This document shows positions 26,021-32,431 of a stretch of DNA of 64,000 nt, one piece after another (the first letter of the stretch is position 1; every line of letters starts with the position of its first letter). The notes below the pieces were generated by a model. That model saw only the letters and a program-made list of their open reading frames with translations. It had not been told where the DNA came from and did not search any database. Both the position numbers and the translations under genes were made by a program. The DNA comes from an uncultured Collinsella sp. (lineage in GTDB: Bacteria > Actinomycetota > Coriobacteriia > Coriobacteriales > Coriobacteriaceae): positions 1-64,000 of the forward strand of contig CABRHS010000004.1 in the NCBI GenBank assembly GCA_902470815.1. The letters are read 5' to 3'.

Positions 26021-27010
26021 CTACAACTCTGTAGCGCATATCCCTTCCGCCATCTCCACGACGCCGCGAATACCCTGCTCGACCATGCTGTCGACATCGA
26101 TATCGGTGTAGAACGCGATGTGCTGGGTCAAGATGACATTGGGGAACTGACGCAGGTACGCCATGTTGCGATTCGACAGAATATCGTGCGTGCGGCTCAC
26201 ATGGTAGATGCCGTCCTCCTCTGGGAAGACGTCCATGGCAAGGGCCCCGATCTTCTCACTCTCGATACCCTCGATCAACGCATCGACATCCATAAGCTCG
26301 CCGCGACTCACGTTCACCAAGACCACGCCGTCACGCATCTTGGAAATCGCTTCATGATCGATGATGCCTCGCGTGGATTCCATAAGCGGAACATGCACAG
26401 TCACGAGGTCGCTTTGGGCATACAGCTCATCAAGCTCAACATATGAGACATCGCCATTGCCGGCGAGCTCCTCATTGGGAAACGGATCGTACGCGAGAAT
26501 CTCGCAACCAAAGCCGCGCAGATAATCAATGACGGCATGGCCAATGCGGCCGGTCCCCATAACGCCCACGGTGAGGGTGCGCAACTCGCGACCACGCAGG
26601 CCGGCGAGCGAGTAGTCGTTGACCTGCTGGCGCCACATGGCGGGCTTGTAGTTGCGCAGAGCCATGAGCATGAGCATGACGGCGAACTCGGCCACGCCAT
26701 AGGGCGGATAAGTCGTGTTGCAGACATGGATTCCGAGTTCTCTGGCTGCCTTGATATCTATGTGGTTGTAGCCGATGCTTCGCGTCGCAATATATCGGAC
26801 CCCCCGATCATGCAATTCCCGAAGCATATCCGCATCCAATGAGCTCTTGTTGACGATGACGATGCCCTCCGCGCCGTCAATCGCATCGAGCGTCGCACGA
26901 GTGAGCGTGTCCGCGGACCACGACGCCTCGCAGCCGACGGGCAGCTCGCCAACTACGCGATCATACGCCGCCCGCTCGTCATCGCGAAGTTCAAATACCT
27001 TGATTTTCAT
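26021..27010 (-). CDS. ldhA: D-lactate (D-2-hydroxyacid) dehydrogenase
   Basis: This 329-residue NADH enzyme of the D-specific 2-hydroxyacid dehydrogenase family has the NAD-binding motif VGVMGTGRIG, NVSRGELMDVDAL with the substrate-binding Arg, MDVFPEEDG with the catalytic Glu nearby and the general acid His in LTQHIAFYTD. ATRSIGYNHIDI and FPEEDGIYH are closest to LdhA/VanH-type D-lactate dehydrogenases; 2-hydroxyisocaproate dehydrogenase is an alternative. It would reoxidise NADH during fermentation. I chose the ATG at 27010; one at 27034 is also open and neither has a clear ribosome site. Divergent from the flavoprotein gene. Confidence 0.85.
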   Translation of the reverse strand: MKIKVFELRDDERAAYDRVVGELPVGCEASWSADTLTRATLDAIDGAEGIVIVNKSSLDADMLRELHDRGVRYIATRSIGYNHIDIKAARELGIHVCNTTYPPYGVAEFAVMLMLMALRNYKPAMWRQQVNDYSLAGLRGRELRTLTVGVMGTGRIGHAVIDYLRGFGCEILAYDPFPNEELAGNGDVSYVELDELYAQSDLVTVHVPLMESTRGIIDHEAISKMRDGVVLVNVSRGELMDVDALIEGIESEKIGALAMDVFPEEDGIYHVSRTHDILSNRNMAYLRQFPNVILTQHIAFYTDIDVDSMVEQGIRGVVEMAEGICATEL

Positions 27011-27256
27011 ATGTACCGTCCGATCTATGGGCATTTGATATTTGCAGAAACTATACCCGATGCACTTGCATGGAAATCACCTTGTCGTTAAGGCAGCAAG
27101 CTGCCTTTCATAACGGCCCCCGATTGCATGCGAACACGACCGGTCACAAGAGGCCTTCGACCGTTCGCGGGCCTCCTATGACGCCTTCCCGAGCCCTCAG
27201 TTGCCCCATGCGGACAAGACCCCTACCCTTTTGCCAGCACGTAAGAAGGGATCAGC

Positions 27257-28942
27257 ATGCGTGAAGAAACCGATGTGCTTGTAATCGGCGGCGGCATCGC
27301 CGGCATCATCTCCTCCATCGAAGCGGCACGAGCCGGTGCACGAGTGACAATCGCCTGCGCCGGCCCACTCTTCGGCGGCTCGAGCTTCTATCCGGGAACA
27401 TGGGGCTTGGGCCTTATTGGCCCGGAGTCCGCGACGGACGAGGATGACCTCATCTCCACGATAGAGGAGGTGGGCTGTGGCGTCACCTCGCATGACGTCG
27501 TCGAGACCTTCGTTCGCGGGCTGCGACCCTCCATCACCTGGCTCGAAGACGAGCTCGGCGTTCCCCTCAAACGTCCCTCGAGCACCGAAAGCGCGCGCGA
27601 GGCGACGTTCATACCGTGCTTCGACCATAAGAACCGCATGTGGCGGGGCATCACGCGCGAGGCGTTCGAATCCACCGCTCGGAGACACATCGATGAGCTG
27701 GAAATCGATGTGCTCGAACGCTGCGAGCTCATGGAACTCGTTCGCCGTCCCGGCGGGCAGCACGCCGATGATCCAACCAGCGACCCTCGTGAAGGCGAGG
27801 GCGGGTGCATGGCCGGGGCCATATTGTTCGACCGCCGTGAACGGACCCTCTTCGCGCTACCCGCCAAGACGGTCATCCTGTGCAGCGGTGGGACCGGCGG
27901 GCTGTTTGAGCGCAGCCTCACCTCTCACGACGTGCTCAGCTCCGCACACGGCCTTGCGCTCGATGTGGGATGCGAGCTCGTCAACATCGAATTCATGCAG
28001 ATGATGCCCGGGCTGGTCTCACCCGTCCACGGCATCGTATTCAATGAGAAGACCTTCCGATACGCGAGATTTGACGATCGCAACGGCATCCTGCCCCAGG
28101 GAGCCGGCGAACTTGAGGAGCTGCTCGAGACCAGGTCAGGTCATGGGCCGTTCACCTGCCGCCTGGGGGACGAGACGGTGGATATGGCGATCGACGCAGC
28201 GGGCGAAGACGGGATTGCGGTGCGGTATGACTTTCCCCGCGATGATGCGCCGGAATTTGTCCAGACATTTGCGCAGTGGATGGAAGATGAGCTCGGCATC
28301 ACGCCTGAGGTCGAGATGCGCGTCTCCATGTACGCGCACGCCGCAAACGGAGGCATCCGCATCGATTGCGATGCGCAAACCGCAGTACCGGGCCTCTTCG
28401 CATGCGGGGAGGCGACGGGCGGCATGCACGGCGCCGATCGCATCGGCGGTTTATCCAGCGCAAACGGCCTCGTATTCGGCAGGATCGCCGGAAAGCGCGC
28501 TGCAGCGCAAGCAAAGGGCGCAGCCCCATCGGGCGATGACGGCCCGTCACCGTCCGCGAGCGGCTCCCAGGCGGCCGTAGACGGCCATGTCAGGCCCAAG
28601 CGCAACGAATACCTTGACGGAGCCCTCAGGCGCATCAGGATGACGGGGGCGCCGCTCGACGACATGGACGAGACGCGCATCACCAAGGACATGCGCCGCA
28701 CCATGAGCGGGCACGCGATGATCCAACGCACGGAGCGCGGCCTTGCAGAGGCGACCGACGACATTGAGAGGCTCCAGCGGGAGGCACGGTACCATGGCGA
28801 TTGCCGCGGGTGCGTCATACCAACCGACGCCGCACTCGCACGAGGGATCCGCGTCACGTCACAGCTCAAACTTGCCCATGAGATGCTCACGGCAATGAGG
28901 AGGCGAACTGAGGGGCTTGGATCGCATTTCCGAGCGGACTAA
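27257..28942 (+). CDS. L-aspartate oxidase-like FAD flavoprotein
   Basis: A 561-residue member of the fumarate reductase/NadB flavoprotein family. GGGIAG (residues 11-16) with ISSIEAARAGA binds FAD; LCSGGTGG and NGGIRIDCDAQTAVPGLFACGEATGGMHGADRIGG are the family's active-site blocks. The C-terminal helical domain (MRRTMSGHAMIQRTERGLAEA) is present. A Ser/Pro-rich linker at about 420-440 is not typical. It could be NadB (aspartate to iminoaspartate) or another anaerobic reductase; nadA and nadC are not adjacent, so I leave the symbol blank. AAGAAGGG precedes the ATG. Confidence 0.75.
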   Translation: MREETDVLVIGGGIAGIISSIEAARAGARVTIACAGPLFGGSSFYPGTWGLGLIGPESATDEDDLISTIEEVGCGVTSHDVVETFVRGLRPSITWLEDELGVPLKRPSSTESAREATFIPCFDHKNRMWRGITREAFESTARRHIDELEIDVLERCELMELVRRPGGQHADDPTSDPREGEGGCMAGAILFDRRERTLFALPAKTVILCSGGTGGLFERSLTSHDVLSSAHGLALDVGCELVNIEFMQMMPGLVSPVHGIVFNEKTFRYARFDDRNGILPQGAGELEELLETRSGHGPFTCRLGDETVDMAIDAAGEDGIAVRYDFPRDDAPEFVQTFAQWMEDELGITPEVEMRVSMYAHAANGGIRIDCDAQTAVPGLFACGEATGGMHGADRIGGLSSANGLVFGRIAGKRAAAQAKGAAPSGDDGPSPSASGSQAAVDGHVRPKRNEYLDGALRRIRMTGAPLDDMDETRITKDMRRTMSGHAMIQRTERGLAEATDDIERLQREARYHGDCRGCVIPTDAALARGIRVTSQLKLAHEMLTAMRRRTEGLGSHFRAD

Positions 28943-28958
28943 GCCACGTGTAAAAACT

Positions 28959-29098
28959 AAAGTGCAGCTTTTGGGGATGGTTTTAAGCCGAATTCGATTA
29001 CACCGCGGCTGCCGCAGCGATTAATCCTGGGCATATGCGAAGCCACATTGATAGAAAACTCCGCGAAAGGTCAAAACGTCCCCCAAAAGCTGCACTTT
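28959..29098. repeat. 140-bp element bounded by an 18-bp perfect inverted repeat
   Basis: AAAGTGCAGCTTTTGGGG at 28959-28976 is exactly complementary to 29081-29098. The 104 bases between the arms hold no gene and are more AT-rich than the surroundings. A closely related but not identical pair flanks 60006-60096. It lies between the flavoprotein stop and the tRNA terminator. Confidence 0.75.
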
Positions 29099-29175
29099 GG
29101 CCGCCGCCTCGCACTTTGGCTGCCACTTCTTCTCTTGAGAGGGCTGGCAACGATCGTATCAAAACAGAATCTATG

Positions 29176-29203
29176 CAAAATAAAACAGCCTCAAAAGAGG
29201 CTG
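29176..29203 (-). terminator. Terminator of the His-Lys-Lys tRNA operon
   Basis: On the minus strand CAGCCTC, a TTTT loop and GAGGCTG are followed by TTTTATTTT. It lies 17 bases beyond the 3' end of the last tRNA. Confidence 0.88.
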
Positions 29204-29219
29204 CATACTATCAATGGGG

Positions 29220-29293
29220 TGGGCGATCAGGGATTCGAACCCTGGACCTTGGGATTAAGAGTCCCCTGCTCTAGCCAGCTGAGCTAATCGCCC
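29220..29293 (-). tRNA. tRNA-Lys (CTT anticodon), second copy
   Basis: The minus-strand sequence begins GGGCGATTAGCTCAGCTGG and ends in TTCGAATCCCTGATCGCCC plus discriminator A; the acceptor arms GGGCGAT/ATCGCCC pair fully. The anticodon loop reads CTCTTAA, giving CTT for lysine codon AAG. The CCA end is not encoded. It is identical in sequence to the copy at 29318. Confidence 0.95.
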
Positions 29294-29317
29294 GTATGTC
29301 CAAAGGATGCAATGTGG

Positions 29318-29391
29318 TGGGCGATCAGGGATTCGAACCCTGGACCTTGGGATTAAGAGTCCCCTGCTCTAGCCAGCTGAGCTAATCGCCC
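29318..29391 (-). tRNA. tRNA-Lys (CTT anticodon), first copy
   Basis: This is a second 74-base lysine tRNA identical to the one at 29220 and separated from it by 24 bases, with the same anticodon loop CTCTTAA. It is part of a three-tRNA transcript read from the His gene. Confidence 0.95.
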
Positions 29392-29420
29392 CTTTGCATC
29401 TGCCATATGAAAGAGAATGG

Positions 29421-29495
29421 GGTGGGTAAAGGGACTCGAACCCTCGACCTACGGGACCACAACCCGTCGCTCTAGCCAACTGAGCTACACCCACC
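29421..29495 (-). tRNA. tRNA-His (GTG anticodon)
   Basis: The minus-strand sequence begins GGTGGGTGTAGCTCAGTTGG. The extra G(-1) pairs with C73, the histidine identity element, and the acceptor stem GTGGGTG/TACCCAC pairs throughout (one G-U). The anticodon stem CGGGT/ACCCG-like encloses TTGTGGT, giving GTG. CCA is not encoded. First gene of the tRNA operon. Confidence 0.95.
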
Positions 29496-29611
29496 ATGTC
29501 CGTCACACGGCGAAGAGTATTATGCACGCTCGTAGCCGTCATTGCAAGCGATTTTTCCAGAAAATTTTATCGTCCGGTAAACTAGCCTTTTCAAAGCCGT
29601 ACGCGAGCGCC

Positions 29612-30055
29612 TTACCGATGGCTCGATTCGCTGACATCCCTATGCCGACGTGCGAGAATGGACCGCATGGCGATGCCCGCGGCAGCTCCGCAGCAATCGA
29701 GGAGCACGTCGGTCACCTGGCCGGAACGGCCTGCGACGAAGAGCTGTATCGTCTCGTCGACGGTAGGGACGAAAGCGCAGAACACCGCTGTCGCGAACAA
29801 CGCGCCGCGCGACACGGTGCGGCGGGGACCAAAGGCCTGCGAGGCGAAAATGCCCAAAATGAGATACTCGGTGAAGTGCGCGGTCTTCCGCACGAGAAAA
29901 TTCGTGACCCATTCGCACGGGAGGCCGAGAGGGCGCAGAAGGCCCTGCACCGCCTCGACGACGGCGAGGCTCAGCGAGCCGCTCCCCTCCCCGGGGACCA
30001 GTGAGTTCCCCCAAATGAACAACATGAAAAGCAAGGTGGGCAGCAGCCAGGGCAT
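29612..30055 (-). CDS. VanZ-family membrane protein
   Basis: A 147-residue protein with about four hydrophobic segments. KTAHFTEYLILGIFA and TVDETIQLFVAGRSGQVTDVLLDCCGAAAG are the two conserved VanZ blocks (Glu in FxEY; DExxQ...R...DxxxD). VanZ relatives confer modest teicoplanin resistance in some settings but most chromosomal copies have no known role. The ATG at 30055 follows AAAGGTGAG; a TTG at 30094 is open but less well placed. It is the gene after the unknown membrane protein on the same strand, 46 bases on. Confidence 0.85.
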   Translation of the reverse strand: MPWLLPTLLFMLFIWGNSLVPGEGSGSLSLAVVEAVQGLLRPLGLPCEWVTNFLVRKTAHFTEYLILGIFASQAFGPRRTVSRGALFATAVFCAFVPTVDETIQLFVAGRSGQVTDVLLDCCGAAAGIAMRSILARRHRDVSESSHR

Positions 30056-30101
30056 GCTCACCTTTGCCTTTATCTGATGCAGGATAGAAGCCAAAACCTC
30101 G

Positions 30102-31196
30102 TCACGCCTCCGCAGATTGCAGCGCGGGCATGCTCGCCGTGCCGCCCTCGATCACCTTGAGGTAGTCGTGCGTCGTGGCATGCACGCTCTTAGAGGGGAC
30201 CCTGTCGAACTCCTCCTCGATAAGCGAGTTCACATGACTGTGCACCCGCGTGGCCGTCTCGCCCTCGGCGATGGCCGCCTTGCGCCTGGCATCCATGCCG
30301 GACCCAGCGTCCACCTTGCCGCATGCGGGCGCGATGGGCGCCTCGTCGGCCTCATCCAAGATGGCGAGGGCGGCGGCCCACATGCCCTCATGCCCCGAGT
30401 AATCGGCAACGGGAACGGTGACCGACTCGGACGGGCCGGCGGTCGTGATGGTCGGCATGGCGGGCGCGTACGAACGAGAGACCGCCGCATCGCCGTAAAG
30501 GGACGCCATCGCATCGTTGCGGGCATCGACCTCGTCCAGGTCCCCCTCATACCCGCCCGACGCAGCCTGCACGGGCGAACCCGCACCGCATGTCGCGGTT
30601 CCAGGAACGCCGGCATATGCTGCGGCGCGAGATGGGGCACCGGGCGTCGCGCCGTGAGCCGCCTGAGCTTGAGCGGGGCGCTCGGACTTGAGCAGCTCCT
30701 CAAGGGCGATTTGGTACATGTCCTTAGATCGCGTGGGATCGCAACTGATGGGCGAGTCCTCGCTGAACATCGCGTCTATCTCCGCCCAGGCCTCCATCTC
30801 ATCGAGAGCATCCACTGCCCGCGATATGACCGGGACGCCGGAGGGCGTGCCGCTTCCGGCGAAACGCTTTCCCCCGTGCGTCGATGCCGGGCGCGATGAC
30901 CCGTCCTTGCCGAGGTCGCAAGCGGCCTTGCCTCCATATATCGAGGCGAAGCGCGCGGCCTCGGCCTCCTCCTCGGCCACGCGGTCGGCATGCGCGTCGA
31001 GCAGGTGGCCGGTGAGCGCCAGCATGCCCACGCCGGCGACGATGCCGACGGCGAATGGCATGGCATCGGCCCTGACGACGTCGTTGACGTTGTCGAACGG
31101 GAGCGTCGCGGCATAGGCTGCCAACGGCAGGGCAATGCCCAGGCCGGCTGAGATGCCGATTGCATTCCCACGATACCCAGTTCTAGCTGCGGCCAT
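30102..31196 (-). CDS. Unknown Ala/Asp-rich membrane-anchored protein
   Basis: This 364-residue protein belongs to no family I recognise. Two hydrophobic stretches lie at about residues 12-34 and 46-65, followed by a helical acidic segment (ADRVAEEEAEAARFASIYGG). The rest is low-complexity and acidic with short ordered islands: MEAWAEIDAMFSED, DMYQIALEELL, AAALAILDEADEA and a C-terminal TRVHSHVNSLIEEEFDRVPSKSVHATTHDYLKVIEGG that looks folded. GAGGGAG precedes the ATG. Length and order suggest a two-helix anchor with a cytosolic regulatory or scaffold tail. A minus-strand promoter lies at 31369-31397. Confidence 0.65.
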   Translation of the reverse strand: MAAARTGYRGNAIGISAGLGIALPLAAYAATLPFDNVNDVVRADAMPFAVGIVAGVGMLALTGHLLDAHADRVAEEEAEAARFASIYGGKAACDLGKDGSSRPASTHGGKRFAGSGTPSGVPVISRAVDALDEMEAWAEIDAMFSEDSPISCDPTRSKDMYQIALEELLKSERPAQAQAAHGATPGAPSRAAAYAGVPGTATCGAGSPVQAASGGYEGDLDEVDARNDAMASLYGDAAVSRSYAPAMPTITTAGPSESVTVPVADYSGHEGMWAAALAILDEADEAPIAPACGKVDAGSGMDARRKAAIAEGETATRVHSHVNSLIEEEFDRVPSKSVHATTHDYLKVIEGGTASMPALQSAEA

Positions 31197-31368
31197 GACG
31201 TGCTCCCTCAAAACCACGCGAATACATGCAAACGCCTCGCGCCCGCATGAACGCGGGCGCCTTTTGTAGGTCGGATGGAAAAGATGAAGGATATGGCTCG
31301 GGGAGTGAGTGCCCCAAGCAACGGATGGTAGTGCGTTTCATCTGCGTTTTCCGTCGCGAACTTTTTTG
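31197..31368 (-). other. Long 5' leader of the unknown membrane protein, with a hairpin
   Basis: From the promoter at 31369-31397 to the ATG at 31196 there are about 165 transcribed bases with no credible gene. GCGCCCGC (31239-31246) and GCGGGCGC (31253-31260) form a tight hairpin with a six-base loop, 43 bases before the start codon. Read on the plus strand the hairpin is followed by CTTTTG, so it could also stop antisense transcription. Upstream, 31398-31509 holds nothing more than the ribosome site of the SDR gene. Confidence 0.4.
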
Positions 31369-31397
31369 ATTATGCGAGAATTCGCAGGTCTTTTCAA
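31369..31397 (-). promoter_or_regulatory. Sigma-A-type promoter for the unknown membrane protein
   Basis: On the minus strand TTGAAA (31397-31392), a 17-base spacer and CATAAT (31374-31369) make a near-consensus housekeeping promoter. It points at the gene ending at 30102. Confidence 0.6.
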
Positions 31398-31509
31398 GAG
31401 TCCACGTCGAACGTAACTTCTCTTTCAAGACCGGTTGCCATCACCCGTTTCAGGGAACAAGTATCAAACGCACATACACCACGCGCAGCGGAACACCGAA
31501 GGAGCAGCC

Positions 31510-32286
31510 ATGTCGCGCATCGCCATCGTCACGGGAGCAAGCTCGGGACTGGGAAGGGAATTCGTCAAGCACATCGATGCCGGCGAGGCCGGCCATATCG
31601 ATGAGATATGGGTTATCGCGAGGCGCCTCGAGCGACTCGAGGCCCTTCGCCGCACGTGCGCCACGCCCGTCAGGCCCTTCTGCCTAGACCTATCCGATGC
31701 CTCGTCGTTCGAGGTCATCGAAGGCGCCCTCGCAGAGACGCCCGGCGCGGAGGTCGCGCTGCTCGTGAACAACGCGGGGTTCGGCGTGTTCGGCAACGTG
31801 GCCGCGCAAGACAAGGCCGACGGCGGGCGGATGGTCCGGCTCCTCATGCAGGCGCCGGTCGAGCTCATCTACCGCTCTCTCCCCTACCTCCGCTCCGGCT
31901 CGCGCATCATCAACATCGCAAGCGTCGCGGCGTTCCTGCCCCAACCCAACTTGGCCGTCTACTCCGCGGCGAAGCGCTTCGTGCTCGACCTGTCCCGCTC
32001 GCTCGACGCCGAGCTCGGCAGCGCCAACGTCCACGTCACCGCGGTCTGCCCCAAGTTCATGCAAACTGAGTTCCTCGACGACCCCGGCGATTCCGCCGCC
32101 GCCAAGGCGATGACCGCCATCGGATTCGAGAGGGCCGAGCGAGTGGCCACCTGCGCGCTTCGCGCGTCCAATCAGGGCAAGTCGCTGTGCATCCCCTCGC
32201 TTGACATGAGGGCCTACTATGTCGCCTCGCGCGTACTGCCCTACAAGGCCGCGCTCGCGGTCGAACGCGGCCTCGGGATCCTCTAA
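31510..32286 (+). CDS. Short-chain dehydrogenase/reductase
   Basis: A 258-residue SDR. TGASSGLG (residues 8-15) binds NAD(P), VNNAGFG is the structural motif, and Ser in NIASVAAF with YSAAK supply the catalytic Ser/Tyr/Lys. The Arg-Arg pair in IARRLERLEAL suggests NADP preference. The C-terminus (MRAYYVASRVLPYKAALAVERGL) is amphipathic, as in SDRs that act on lipid-like substrates. The substrate is unknown. The ATG at 31510 follows AAGGAG; the open frame to 31435 is upstream leader. A bidirectional terminator separates it from rho. Confidence 0.85.
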   Translation: MSRIAIVTGASSGLGREFVKHIDAGEAGHIDEIWVIARRLERLEALRRTCATPVRPFCLDLSDASSFEVIEGALAETPGAEVALLVNNAGFGVFGNVAAQDKADGGRMVRLLMQAPVELIYRSLPYLRSGSRIINIASVAAFLPQPNLAVYSAAKRFVLDLSRSLDAELGSANVHVTAVCPKFMQTEFLDDPGDSAAAKAMTAIGFERAERVATCALRASNQGKSLCIPSLDMRAYYVASRVLPYKAALAVERGLGIL

Positions 32287-32342
32287 ACGCCATACGAGCC
32301 ATTTGAACATGCCGCCCGTGTTGCGCATGCGACCAAAGCACG

Positions 32343-32383
32343 AAACCCTCCTCACCATGACATGCAGCGGTGAGGAGGGTTTT
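32343..32383. terminator. Bidirectional terminator between the SDR gene and rho
   Basis: AAACCCTCCTCACC and GGTGAGGAGGGTTT form a 14-bp stem around a 12-base loop. A T run follows on the plus strand, and the A-rich start supplies T residues on the minus strand. It serves both converging genes. Confidence 0.88.
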
Positions 32384-32431
32384 TCGGATGCGGCGATATG
32401 CCTTAGACCTGGACGCGAAGCCGACAGGGCC

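Noticed and set aside
29220..29391. Tandem tRNA-Lys as a phage attachment site
   Set aside because: The copies are complete tRNAs, not a tRNA plus a partial repeat, and no integrase or phage gene is in the window.
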